DNA of 19,764 nucleotides from Actinomycetes bacterium (GCA_030603375.1 JAUVXY010000007.1:1-19764); one strand, 5' to 3'. Numbered from the stretch's first letter, positions 1-8,311 are shown. Notes: a model not told the origin generated them from the letters alone. Program-made: numbers and translations.

Positions 1-429
1 GAAAAATTTGAAAGTAGAGAGCAATTTGACTTGAAAGTAATTGAACTTTTAAAAATGGAAAAAATTGATTTGGTGGTGCTTGCAGGCTATATGTTTCTCT
101 TTACTGCTAAATTTATAAATGAATTTAAAAATAAAATATTAAACATTCATCCATCGCTTCTTCCTTCTTTTAAAGGTATGCATGGCATAAAAGATGCATA
201 TGAGTACGGTGTAAAAGTGACAGGCGTCACCGTGCACTTTGTGGAAGAAGATCTTGACAGCGGCCCCATAGTTTTACAGGAAGCTGTATCCATTGAACAG
301 GAAGACAGTCTTGAAAGTCTTGAGGAAAAAATTCATAAAGTAGAACATAAGATATATCCAAAGGCAGTAAAGTATTTTTGCGAGGATAGATTAAAAATAG
401 AAGGAAGAAGAGTAAGAGTAGCAAAATAG
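1..429 (+). CDS. purN: Phosphoribosylglycinamide formyltransferase PurN, 5'-truncated by window edge
   Basis: This is the C-terminal 142 residues of GAR transformylase, which transfers the formyl group of 10-formyl-tetrahydrofolate to glycinamide ribonucleotide in de novo purine synthesis in the cytoplasm. The reading frame is open from base 1 with no start, so roughly the first 60-65 residues of a normal 190-210-residue protein lie outside the window; the TTG at 31 is an internal codon, not a start. The catalytic Asn and His are in the stretch N-I-H-P-S-L-L-P-S-F, followed by the family's H-G and T-G-x-T-V-H-F segments and the catalytic Asp in D-L-D-S-G-P-I. The C-terminal tail is basic. purH follows 147 bp downstream on the same strand, the usual purN-purH order, so the two probably share a transcript. 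Confidence 0.95.
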   Translation, partial: EKFESREQFDLKVIELLKMEKIDLVVLAGYMFLFTAKFINEFKNKILNIHPSLLPSFKGMHGIKDAYEYGVKVTGVTVHFVEEDLDSGPIVLQEAVSIEQEDSLESLEEKIHKVEHKIYPKAVKYFCEDRLKIEGRRVRVAK

Positions 430-433
430 CATG

Positions 434-491
434 GCCAGTGATCTGGCAAGAGTCTCTGTTTTTAGTATTTTGTAAAAAGCCAGCAGCTGGC
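434..491 (+). other. Two short hairpins with the same arms in the purN-purH gap
   Basis: GCCAG-tgat-CTGGC (434-447) and GCCAG-cag-CTGGC (479-491) carry identical 5-bp arms 31 bp apart, so either left arm can pair with either right arm. Neither is followed by a T-run, so this does not look like an intrinsic terminator. It could be an mRNA structure between the two purine genes or a repeat remnant. No function can be assigned. Confidence 0.4.
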
Positions 492-576
492 CCGGGCTAC
501 TGTAATGTTAATTAATAAGTTATTGGGTAAGTAAATTAGTAAGGTAATATTATAAAAAGATGGAGAGGAGAATTTA

Positions 577-2250
577 GTGGCTGCAAAGGTAAAGAGAGCT
601 CTAATAAGCGTTTCTAACAAAGGAGGTATAATTGAGTTTGCAAATGTTTTACAAAGTCTGGGTGTAGAGATTATTTCAACTGGTGGAACCTACAAAAAGC
701 TAAAGGAATCAGGCATAGAGGTAAAAAAGGTGGAAGAGGTTACTAATTTTCCGGAAATGTTAAATGGAAGAGTGAAAACCCTTCATCCATATATACATGG
801 CGGCATATTAGCTGACCGCAGCAAAAGCAGCCATATGAACGAAGTCTCAGAGGCAGGTATAAAATTAATAGACATGGTAATAGTAAATCTGTATCCATTT
901 AAGGAGACTATATCCAGAGAAGGTGTAGCCATGGAAGAAGCTGTAGAGAATATTGACATTGGCGGGCCCACTATGATTAGAAGTGCCGCTAAAAATTACA
1001 AGGGAGTAGCTGTAGTTGTAGATAGTGAGGATTATAAGAAAATATCAAAGGAACTTTTAGATAGCGGTGGCTATATTAGTGAAGGCAGCTTGTTTAGATT
1101 AAGTGCCAAAGCTTTTCAGCATACCTGTGAATATGACAGTGTAATTTTTAACTATTTTAAAGATAAAATTAAGGATTTTGAGAAATCAGATATTTCTGTA
1201 AGGGATTATTTAAACGTAGATTGCGACAGTTCTGCTGATGAAAGTAAGAGCATTTTTAAAGAAGGCAATGTTAATTTTAAGGATAGTCTTAAATTAAATT
1301 TTAAAAAGATTCAAAACTTAAGGTATGGCGAAAATCCACACCAGAAGGCTGCTTACTATAAATTTGATAGCGCAGGCAAAGGTAGTTTTGTAAACTGCAA
1401 ACAACTCCAGGGCAAAGAACTTTCATATAATAATATTTTAGATGGCGATGCGGCGTTTGGGATTGTTAAGGAATTCAGCGCTACATGTGTTTCTGTGATA
1501 AAACATAGCAATCCCTGCGGGGCTGCAGTTTCAGAGTCAGTTTTAGAAGCTTACAGGAAAGCATATCAGTGTGATCCTGTGTCAGCTTTTGGAAGTATTG
1601 TTGCCTGTAATGTAAAGTGGACAGCTGAAGCATCAAAGTTTCTCGCAGACAAATACGCGGAGGTTCTGATAGCGCCTGATTTTGAACCTGAGGCACTTGA
1701 AATATTATCTAAAAAACAAAATTTAAGGGTGCTTAAAATAAATTTTGATCTGGAATCCTATGTCAGCAGAATTAAATCTGAAAGTCTTAGCCCGGATTGT
1801 GTATTTAGAAGCGTTGATGGCGGGATGCTGCTGCAGGACCTGGATGAGGGAATAGATAGCATGGAAAATATGAAAGTTGTAACAAATATAGAACCTGATT
1901 CCAGCCAGTGGGAAGACATCCTCTTTGGATGGCAGATAGCAAAAAATGTAAAATCCAATGCTATAGTACTGGCAAGCGGAAAAATGACTGTAGGCGTAGG
2001 AGCGGGGCAGATGAGCAGAATTGATGCAGCTAAGATTGCAGTTGAAAAATCAAATGGCAGGTGCAATGGTTCAGTACTGGCTTCAGATGCTTTTTTCCCT
2101 TTTAAGGATGTTGTAGAGTTTGTGGCTAAAAACGAAATATCAGCCATAGTGCAGCCCGGTGGTTCTATAAGGGACGAAGAAGTTATAAAGTGCTGTAATG
2201 AAAATAAAATCCCGATGGTATTTACAGGGAAAAGACACTTTAAGCACTAA
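577..2250 (+). CDS. purH: Bifunctional AICAR formyltransferase / IMP cyclohydrolase PurH
   Basis: PurH catalyses the last two steps of IMP synthesis: formylation of AICAR with 10-formyl-THF, then ring closure. The start is GTG at 577, with GGAGAGGAG (562-570) six bases upstream. The N-terminal MGS-fold cyclohydrolase domain (about 1-190) shows the S-x-S-x-K-x-G start, the S-T-G-G-T loop and N-G-R-V-K-T-L-H-P. The AICAR formyltransferase domain begins near L-R-Y-G-E-N-P-H-Q, carries the catalytic Lys309-His310 in I-K-H-S-N-P-C-G, then D-P-V-S-A-F-G, the G-A-G-Q-M-S-R segment, F-F-P-F-D-like F-F-P-F-K, and ends in the usual x-R-H-F-x-H. At 557 residues it is about 30 longer than typical; the extra length lies in the polar linker around residues 195-245. 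It follows purN and precedes a Uro-D-like gene by 37 bp. Confidence 0.97.
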   Translation: MAAKVKRALISVSNKGGIIEFANVLQSLGVEIISTGGTYKKLKESGIEVKKVEEVTNFPEMLNGRVKTLHPYIHGGILADRSKSSHMNEVSEAGIKLIDMVIVNLYPFKETISREGVAMEEAVENIDIGGPTMIRSAAKNYKGVAVVVDSEDYKKISKELLDSGGYISEGSLFRLSAKAFQHTCEYDSVIFNYFKDKIKDFEKSDISVRDYLNVDCDSSADESKSIFKEGNVNFKDSLKLNFKKIQNLRYGENPHQKAAYYKFDSAGKGSFVNCKQLQGKELSYNNILDGDAAFGIVKEFSATCVSVIKHSNPCGAAVSESVLEAYRKAYQCDPVSAFGSIVACNVKWTAEASKFLADKYAEVLIAPDFEPEALEILSKKQNLRVLKINFDLESYVSRIKSESLSPDCVFRSVDGGMLLQDLDEGIDSMENMKVVTNIEPDSSQWEDILFGWQIAKNVKSNAIVLASGKMTVGVGAGQMSRIDAAKIAVEKSNGRCNGSVLASDAFFPFKDVVEFVAKNEISAIVQPGGSIRDEEVIKCCNENKIPMVFTGKRHFKH

Positions 2251-2287
2251 TAGAAAAATAATTTATTTTGAGTAAGAAGAACATATC

Positions 2288-3346
2288 ATGAAAAATTTTG
2301 AGCCTGACTACACTAATATCTTAAATGCAGCTAAAAGAATTAAACATAAAAGAATGCCTCTTTATGAACATATTATAGATATAACTATAATGGAAAAGAT
2401 ATTAGATAAAAAGTTCTCCTCTCTTTATAACGGAGACGCAAAAGACAGGAAAGAATTCTTTAGAAACTATTGTAATTTTTTTAAAGAGATGGGGTATGAC
2501 ACTGTTTCTTTTGAGTGCCTCATTACATCAATCATGCCTGGAAGCGGAGCACTTTATTATCACAAACCAGGAGTAATAAAGGATAGGAAAGATTTTAACT
2601 CCTATCCCTGGGACAATCTGCCAAAGTTATTTTTTGAAAAATATTCAGGTGATTACAAAATACTGGGAGAAGAAATTCCTCCAGGTATGAAGGCAATAGG
2701 AGGACCGGGGAATGGAATATTTGAATGTGTCCAGGATATAGCGGGTATTTCCAATTTATGTATGATTTCAGCAGATGACCCGGTTCTTTACCGGGATTTA
2801 TTTAATAAGATGGGAGAGGTATTTTACAAAATTTGGAGTGCTTTCTTAAAAAACTTTTCTCCTACATATGCAATATGCAGATTTGGAGATGATCTTGGAT
2901 ACAAATCATCAACTATCCTAAATCCTGTTGATATTAAAAATATGATTATTCCTCAATATGAGAAGATAGTAGATCTTGTCCATTCCTACAGCAAGCCTTT
3001 CCTCCTGCATTCATGCGGCAATATATTTAGTGTAATAGAAGATATTATAAATGTAGCGGGAATAGATGCAAAACATTCAAATGAGGACGAAATAGCTCCT
3101 TTTTCTATATGGCAAAAAAAATATGGAGACAGAATTGCTTTTTTTGGCGGTGTAGATATGAGCTTTTTGTGTCAAGCTGGCGAAGACGATATTAAAGAAT
3201 ATGTAAGCAATATATTAAGTTATTCTATAAATTACCCTGGCTTTGCTTTCGGAACAGGAAACTCTGTGCCAGATTATATGCCTGTTGAGAATTATTTATT
3301 AATGATAAAAACAGCGAGAGAATTTCGCTGCAACAGTCTTTCTTGA
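2288..3346 (+). CDS. Uroporphyrinogen-decarboxylase-fold protein (Uro-D / corrinoid methyltransferase-like), substrate unknown
   Basis: This 352-residue protein belongs to the URO-D superfamily, which holds heme-pathway HemE and the zinc-dependent methyltransferases acting on methylcobamide proteins (MtaA/MtbA type). It is full length for the family. The signature H-S-C-G-N (His241, Cys243) matches the H-x-C zinc pair of the methyltransferase branch, and the D-D-L-G segment near residue 200, the H-S-N-E-D segment and F-G-G-V-D-M follow in family order. The third zinc ligand (a Cys near the C-terminus in MtaA/MtbA) is not obvious: the corresponding G-T-G-N-S region has none. No corrinoid protein or heme gene is nearby, and the lack of the HemE N-terminal R-P-x-W-x-M-R-Q motif argues against HemE. 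The SD is weak (AAGAAG, 2274-2279). The 37-bp gap after purH suggests read-through from the purine operon. Confidence 0.85.
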   Translation: MKNFEPDYTNILNAAKRIKHKRMPLYEHIIDITIMEKILDKKFSSLYNGDAKDRKEFFRNYCNFFKEMGYDTVSFECLITSIMPGSGALYYHKPGVIKDRKDFNSYPWDNLPKLFFEKYSGDYKILGEEIPPGMKAIGGPGNGIFECVQDIAGISNLCMISADDPVLYRDLFNKMGEVFYKIWSAFLKNFSPTYAICRFGDDLGYKSSTILNPVDIKNMIIPQYEKIVDLVHSYSKPFLLHSCGNIFSVIEDIINVAGIDAKHSNEDEIAPFSIWQKKYGDRIAFFGGVDMSFLCQAGEDDIKEYVSNILSYSINYPGFAFGTGNSVPDYMPVENYLLMIKTAREFRCNSLS

Positions 3347-3382
3347 AATAAAACAAGCAAGGAAATTTATACAGCCTTGCTT
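3342..3382 (-). terminator. Intrinsic terminator of lon
   Basis: Just past the lon stop on the minus strand is an 8-bp stem, AAGCAAGG (3355-3362) with CCTTGCTT (3375-3382), with a 12-nt loop. Read on the minus strand it is followed by TGTTTTATTTC, a U-rich tail. The plus side lacks a T-run, so it ends lon transcripts rather than those of the convergent Uro-D-like gene. Confidence 0.75.
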
Positions 3383-3386
3383 CGCC

Positions 3387-5771
3387 TCAGGCTTCAACAG
3401 GGTTCTTCTTAATAGGATTTTTTTCTAATGTATGCCCTATTACTTCATCTATATTATTTACAAACACCAGCTTTAATCCTCTGGTTATACTTTGCGGCAC
3501 TTCTTCAAGGTCTTTTTTATTTTTGGCAGGCAGCACTACTTTTTTAAGCCCGGCTCTTTTAGCTGCCAGAAGTTTTTCTTTTAGTCCCCCAATTGGCAGC
3601 ACTCTGCCCCGCAATGTTATCTCTCCAGTCATTCCAACATCTCTTAAAACTGGTATTTTAGTAAATGCAGACACAAGGGAAGATGTTATAGCTACTCCTG
3701 CTGAGGGCCCATCCTTTGGTATGGCACCTGCTGGTACATGTATGTGTACATCAGACTTGCTAAATAAATTTTCATTTATTTCAAATTCTTTTGCCCTTGA
3801 GTGCACATAACTTATTGCAGCTTTTGCAGATTCTTTCATAACATCCCCAAGTTTACCGGTAAGTATCAGCTGGCCATTGCCCTTATAGTAAGTAGATTCA
3901 ATAAGTATGATATCTCCTCCAACAGGAGTATACGCAAGACCTGTTGCTACCCCTATTCTGTTTTTGTCTTCGATCTCGCTTGGCTGAACTCTGGATATTC
4001 CAAGGTAATATCCAACCTTTTTTCGAGTTATATATTTAGGATGTTTGTTTTTTTCTACTATTTCTCTTGCAATTTTTTTACATACATTTGCTATTTCCCG
4101 TTCCAGGTTTCTAACTCCTGCTTCTCGGGTGTATTCTTCAATTATTAGCAGGATAGCATCTCTGTTAAATTTTACTCCATATTTTTCAATTCCCTGTTCT
4201 TTTAGCTGCCTGGGTACCAGAAATTTTTCAGCAATATGGGTCTTTTCTTCTGTGCTGTAACCCGGTAGCTCTAATGTCTCCATCCTGTCTATTAAAGCAG
4301 GATGTATAGTGTCCAAAATATTGGCTGTAGTTATAAACATAACGTTAGACAGGTCAAGCGGTACTTCAAGGTAGTGGTCCCTAAATGAGTTATTTTGTTC
4401 TGGATCCAATACTTCCAGTAAAGCCGACGAAGGATCACCCCTAAAATCTGCTCCGACCTTATCAATTTCATCCAGCATGAATACAGGGTTATTTGTTCCT
4501 GCTTGTGTAAGCCCCTGCACAATTCTGCCCGGAAGTGCTCCTACATATGTCCTTCTATGTCCCCTAATTTCAGCTTCGTCCCTAATACCACCAATAGACA
4601 TTCTTACGAATTTTCTGCCAAGCGACTTTGCTATGGATTGTCCAAGAGACGTTTTGCCTACGCCGGGAGGGCCAACAAAACAGAGAATAGGCCCCTTTGT
4701 TGATTTTCCCTTTAACTTTTTTACAGCAAGGTAATCAAGTATATGTTCTTTAACTTTATCCAGGTCGTAATGATCGTTGTCCAGCGTATTTTTTGCCTTT
4801 TTCAAGTCAAGAATATCTTTTGTGCTTTCTGACCATGGGATTTCAAGCATACAATCTACATATGTCCTTACATAAGAGTGCTCTGGAGACATGCTTGGAA
4901 TATCTTCCAGCCTCTTTATTTCTTTTTTTACTTTTTCTTCTGCTTCCTTCGGAAGTTTTTTCTTTTGAAGTTTTTTTTCTAATTCCTGTGTCAGCGCAAT
5001 AGATTCGTCAGATTCTCCAAGCTCTTTCTTAATTGCTCTAAGTTGCTGGCGAAGGTAATACTCCCTCTGAGTTTTGCCGACTTCCTTTTGCACCTTATCT
5101 CTTATTTGTGATTGAACTTCAAATTTTCTTAATTCTTCTCCTAAATATTCTGTTAATTTTTTAAGTCTTTTTTTCAAATTAGTTTCTTCAAGAATTTTTT
5201 GTTTTTGATGTATATTTGATAAAAGATATGATGCAAATAAATCTGCCTGAACGTCAGGCCTGGAAATATTTGTAGCTGCGACTACGAATGCAGTTGGCAG
5301 CGGTATTCCGAGCTGAATAAATTTTTCAACCTGCATTCTAATAGTAGTATCTAAATTTTCTATTTCTTCATCTTCCTCATAAGGTTTTTGTTCTAATACT
5401 TCAGTGAAAACCCTGAGGTATGGCTCAGTTTGGGTAAAATATTTTACTCTAACTCTGGAAATACCCTCAACTATACATTTTATTTCATTGGGTGATACGG
5501 TTACCACTTGTTTTAAAGCGCATGCTGTGCCAATGTCATACAAATCCTCTTTTTTTATATGTTCCTTATCTTTTTCTTTCTGGGCCACGACTACTATGAT
5601 CTGGTGTTCTTTTGATGCACTATTAATAGCTTCAAGCGATACCTTTCTTCCAACTGCAAGCGGTGTGGCTAAGTGTGGGAATACAACACTATTCTTTAGT
5701 GCAAGCAGCGGGAGCTCTTGCGGTATTTTCAATTTGTTTTCATTTTTATTAACAATTTTTTCTTCAGCCAT
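3387..5771 (-). CDS. lon: ATP-dependent endopeptidase La (Lon protease)
   Basis: Lon is a cytoplasmic AAA+ serine protease, active as a ring, that degrades misfolded and regulatory proteins. Domain order is complete: N-terminal LON substrate domain (L-P-L-L-A-L-K-N-S-V-V-F-P), a long coiled coil (about 200-300), Walker A G-P-P-G-V-G-K-T (about 367-374), Walker B F-M-L-D-E-I-D-K, sensor and lid regions, then the protease domain with catalytic Ser (about 690) in P-K-D-G-P-S-A-G and Lys in G-L-K-E-K-L-L-A-A. The 794-residue length is normal. I chose ATG at 5771: the frame also opens at TTG 5781-5783, but that codon abuts the AGGAG (5784-5788) with no spacer, while ATG lies 12 nt from it. The gene stands alone on the minus strand with its own promoter and terminator. 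Large plus-strand ORFs across it are shadows. Confidence 0.98.
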   Translation of the reverse strand: MAEEKIVNKNENKLKIPQELPLLALKNSVVFPHLATPLAVGRKVSLEAINSASKEHQIIVVVAQKEKDKEHIKKEDLYDIGTACALKQVVTVSPNEIKCIVEGISRVRVKYFTQTEPYLRVFTEVLEQKPYEEDEEIENLDTTIRMQVEKFIQLGIPLPTAFVVAATNISRPDVQADLFASYLLSNIHQKQKILEETNLKKRLKKLTEYLGEELRKFEVQSQIRDKVQKEVGKTQREYYLRQQLRAIKKELGESDESIALTQELEKKLQKKKLPKEAEEKVKKEIKRLEDIPSMSPEHSYVRTYVDCMLEIPWSESTKDILDLKKAKNTLDNDHYDLDKVKEHILDYLAVKKLKGKSTKGPILCFVGPPGVGKTSLGQSIAKSLGRKFVRMSIGGIRDEAEIRGHRRTYVGALPGRIVQGLTQAGTNNPVFMLDEIDKVGADFRGDPSSALLEVLDPEQNNSFRDHYLEVPLDLSNVMFITTANILDTIHPALIDRMETLELPGYSTEEKTHIAEKFLVPRQLKEQGIEKYGVKFNRDAILLIIEEYTREAGVRNLEREIANVCKKIAREIVEKNKHPKYITRKKVGYYLGISRVQPSEIEDKNRIGVATGLAYTPVGGDIILIESTYYKGNGQLILTGKLGDVMKESAKAAISYVHSRAKEFEINENLFSKSDVHIHVPAGAIPKDGPSAGVAITSSLVSAFTKIPVLRDVGMTGEITLRGRVLPIGGLKEKLLAAKRAGLKKVVLPAKNKKDLEEVPQSITRGLKLVFVNNIDEVIGHTLEKNPIKKNPVEA

Positions 5772-5806
5772 ACTATGTTTCAACTCCTGTTTTATATAAT
5801 TATCTG

Positions 5807-5830
5807 TATAGTGTATCCTAATATACTATA
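5807..5830 (-). promoter_or_regulatory. Near-palindrome in the lon leader, candidate operator
   Basis: TATAGT-g-TAT-ccta-ATA-t-ACTATA is a 24-bp imperfect palindrome with 9 of 10 arm positions paired. It lies immediately downstream of the predicted lon start site. An overlapping direct repeat, TATCCTAA at 5814-5821 and 5829-5836, is spaced 15 bp start to start. The placement just after +1 is where a repressor would block elongation or initiation; as RNA it would form a weak AU-rich hairpin. No known operator consensus matches. Confidence 0.45.
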
Positions 5831-5843
5831 TCCTAACATTTTA

Positions 5844-5873
5844 ATTATAACAATAATTTTGTAAAAATGTCAA
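5844..5873 (-). promoter_or_regulatory. Housekeeping sigma promoter of lon
   Basis: On the minus strand a perfect -35 TTGACA (5873-5868) is followed after 18 bp by a perfect -10 TATAAT (5849-5844). Transcription would start near 5837, giving a leader of about 65 nt before the lon ATG. Neither the CIRCE element nor the CtsR heptad repeat is present, so lon is not under the classic HrcA or CtsR control as far as sequence shows. Confidence 0.8.
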
Positions 5874-6143
5874 AATTATTTTCTTAATATTTAAAAAATA
5901 TTTCTCACTTTAAGTGAAAATTATTTGAGTGTTATAGCATTTTTATAATTAAGGTTAAATAAAATTCAGTAGTGTGTTGTTGTCCAGTGATATTATCATC
6001 TCTAATTTATTAGTAGGAATTCACCACAATAAACAGATTTCGAACTAATTGCTGCAGTGAAATTATAAGTTTAAGGAAAAAATTGTAAAAGTATGTTTGC
6101 ATAACTTTAATAGTCTATGTAATATACAAGATAAGTAAATTTT

Positions 6144-6164
6144 TACGAAAATTGTTCGTATAAA
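6144..6164 (+). promoter_or_regulatory. Inverted repeat with overlapping -10-like TATAAA upstream of the permease
   Basis: TACGAA-aattg-TTCGTA (6144-6160) is a 17-bp inverted repeat whose right arm overlaps TATAAA (6159-6164), a plausible -10 for the downstream permease about 75 bp away. No good -35 is visible at normal spacing, so the promoter would need activation or is not real. It looks like an operator over a promoter, but no known regulator consensus fits: the Gram-positive LexA box needs a spacing one base longer. Confidence 0.35.
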
Positions 6165-6238
6165 AACACTATGCGGGAACATAGATAATAGCGATAGCAC
6201 ATAAATAGAAGAAATTTGCCTGTAGTAGAAGGGTGCTA

Positions 6239-8104
6239 ATGTCTTATAAGTTAAAGAAAGAACTGGGGTTTCTTAGCCTTTTTTGCATAGCGTCTGGAGC
6301 AATGATCAGTTCAGGATTATTTATTTTGCCAGGGCTTGTGTTCGCAAGAGCAGGTCCTTCTATAATTACTTCCTATTTATTGGCTAGCTTTTTGGTTATA
6401 CCTGCTATGTTCTCCAAGGCCGAACTGGCTACAGCCATGCCTAAAGCAGGAGGGAATTATTTTTTTATTGACAGAAGTATGGGTCCCTACGCGAGTACGA
6501 TTGGAGGTTTCTCTGATTGGTTTTCTTTGTCACTTAAAAGCACTTTTGCTCTGCTGGGAATAGGTATATTTGCATTGATATTAAATCCAGATATTACAGA
6601 GATGCAAATAAAATTTATTGCTGTAGCATACTGTCTATTCTCAACTCTTATTAACACAATCGGTGTCAAACTTACTGGGCGCTTTCAGATAGTTATGGTT
6701 ATTGCTCTTCTCGGCTTACTTACTTTTTATATCATCTATGGGTCTTTTTCCATTCAACTACATAGATATACACCTTTTATGCCCCTGGGTCCTGGCTCTG
6801 TTTTCACGACAGCAGGGCTTGTTTTTATTTCTTATGCAGGTTTGACAAAAATTGTAAGTGTTGCAGAAGAAGTTAAAAACCCAGGACGTAACATACCACT
6901 TGCAATGTTTCTTTCCTGGATTATTATATCTTTACTTTATGTTTTAGTTATTTTTGTAACAGTTGGCTTAGTAGATTCTGCTCAACTAAAAAATTCCCTT
7001 ACTCCAATTTCTCTTGGTGCTGGTACACTCATGGGCAGAGGCGGAAGCATAGTGCTGGGCGTTGCTGCACTTTTAGCATTTGCTACTACAGCTAACGCAG
7101 GTCTGCTGGCTGCTTCAAGGACACCAATGGCTATGAGCAGAGACGAATTATTACCGGGTCTTTTTGGAAAAGTATCCAAACGTGGAACTCCTGCATTCTC
7201 TATAATCTTCACTTCAGGATTTATGATTTTTATTATATTGTTTTTAACTTTAGAAAATCTTGTCAAGACCGCCTCGACCATGATACTTCTGTTATTTATA
7301 CTTATAAATTTATCTGTTATTGTTATGCGAGAGAGCAAGATACAGTATTACCAACCTAAATTTAGGTCTCCTCTATATCCATGGATTCAAATACTTGGAA
7401 TTATTGGGTATGGGTTCCTAATTTTTAAAATGGGAATTATTTCACTTCTAATAGTTGTTATTTTCATTATTTGCGCACTTGGCTGGTATTGGGTCTATGC
7501 AAGAAGTAAGATAAAAAGAGAATATGCTCTCCTGCATGTGGTCAAGAGGATTACCAGGATTAAATCAACTAGTTATCTGCTGGATGAGGAATTAAGAAAA
7601 ATCCTGTTAGAAAGAGATAATATTACTAAAAAACGGTTTGAGCATTTAATAGAAAGATGTCCTGTTATCGATCTCAAAACTTCTTTATCAGCGGATGAGC
7701 TCTATAAAATAGTGGCAAATTCATTGGCAGAACAATTGAAAATGAACCCGGAAAAGTTATTAAAGTTGTTATTAGAACGGAAAAAAGAGTCCGAGATAAC
7801 AATACACTCTGGAGTTGCATGTCTTTCCATTAATATCAAAGGGCACAGCAAGTTTGAATTTATGTTGGCCAGGGACAGAGAAGGTGTTACTTTTTCAGAC
7901 AAGTCTTCTTCAATCCCAATCTATGCAATGTTTATAATAGTCAACACACCAGATGAACATAATTTTTGTCTCCACTCTCTTATGTGGATAATTAAAATAG
8001 TAGAAGGAAATGATTTTGATAATAAATGGTTAAATGCAAAAAACATCAAGGAATTGCGAAATATTTTTCTGTCATTATGGAGAAAACGATTTACCAGGAC
8101 ATGA
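6239..8104 (+). CDS. APC-family amino acid permease with C-terminal PTS EIIA-like domain
   Basis: This 621-residue protein is an integral membrane transporter of the amino acid-polyamine-organocation family. Residues about 5-430 contain roughly twelve hydrophobic segments; the first carries the APC signature A-S-G-A-M-I-S-S-G-L-F-x-L-P-G, and G-L-x-K-I-V-S-V-A-E-E-V-K-N-P-G-R is the conserved cytoplasmic loop before TM6-7. After a basic linker the last 190 residues are soluble: about 470-605 resemble the type-2 PTS EIIA fold (N-S-L-A-E-Q-L, L-L-L-E-R-K, then S-G-V-A). In EIIA the next residues are I-P-H with the phosphorylated His; here they are C-L-S (Ser530), so the domain is probably a sensor, not a phosphocarrier. 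ATG 6239 is preferred over GTG 6233 because AGAAGGG (6227-6233) lies 5 nt upstream of it. Substrate unknown; no partner genes adjoin it. Confidence 0.88.
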   Translation: MSYKLKKELGFLSLFCIASGAMISSGLFILPGLVFARAGPSIITSYLLASFLVIPAMFSKAELATAMPKAGGNYFFIDRSMGPYASTIGGFSDWFSLSLKSTFALLGIGIFALILNPDITEMQIKFIAVAYCLFSTLINTIGVKLTGRFQIVMVIALLGLLTFYIIYGSFSIQLHRYTPFMPLGPGSVFTTAGLVFISYAGLTKIVSVAEEVKNPGRNIPLAMFLSWIIISLLYVLVIFVTVGLVDSAQLKNSLTPISLGAGTLMGRGGSIVLGVAALLAFATTANAGLLAASRTPMAMSRDELLPGLFGKVSKRGTPAFSIIFTSGFMIFIILFLTLENLVKTASTMILLLFILINLSVIVMRESKIQYYQPKFRSPLYPWIQILGIIGYGFLIFKMGIISLLIVVIFIICALGWYWVYARSKIKREYALLHVVKRITRIKSTSYLLDEELRKILLERDNITKKRFEHLIERCPVIDLKTSLSADELYKIVANSLAEQLKMNPEKLLKLLLERKKESEITIHSGVACLSINIKGHSKFEFMLARDREGVTFSDKSSSIPIYAMFIIVNTPDEHNFCLHSLMWIIKIVEGNDFDNKWLNAKNIKELRNIFLSLWRKRFTRT

Positions 8105-8248
8105 TGTATCTGATATTAGACAGCAAAATTTATAGAATTTTTATAGCATTAAAGAGACTCAACTCCCAATAGCTGCGCGCCAGGTGTTAATCTTTTCGGC
8201 AAACCCCTCACCAACAACTTTTCAACATGCCCTGGATGATTTAGAGAG

Positions 8249-8254
8249 TATAAT
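8249..8254 (+). promoter_or_regulatory. Possible -10 of the nitroreductase gene
   Basis: A perfect TATAAT lies 58 bp upstream of the ATG. There is no recognisable -35 at 16-19 bp, so this is a weak call based on the hexamer and position only. Confidence 0.3.
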
Positions 8255-8311
8255 AGATTTGGCGTAGATGTGATTATAACGAATATTAAATCAATATTGA
8301 AAGGAGAATAT

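Larger units (their letters stand above)
5772..6238. other. Divergent intergenic region between lon and the permease gene
   Basis: About 467 bp without a gene. Besides the lon promoter and leader palindrome it holds a further inverted repeat, CACTT-t-AAGTG with partly paired flanks (5902-5920), about 30 bp upstream of the lon -35, and on the permease side TACGAA-N5-TTCGTA (6144-6160) and a small hairpin CTATG-N6-CATAG (6169-6184). The middle part (about 5930-6130) shows no coding potential or RNA gene that I can recognise. Confidence 0.6.

Noticed and set aside
1758..2147. Minus-strand ORF of 129 codons within purH
   Set aside because: Shadow of purH; hydrophobic Ser/Leu-rich low-complexity composition and no recognisable domain.
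3523..5799. Several plus-strand ORFs of 60-131 codons across lon
   Set aside because: They lie antisense to a clear full-length lon, have no SD or family motifs, and mirror the codon pattern of lon.
6145..6158. LexA (SOS) box upstream of the permease
   Set aside because: The half sites resemble CGAA/TTCG, but the spacing is one base short of the Gram-positive consensus and the gene has no DNA-repair link.
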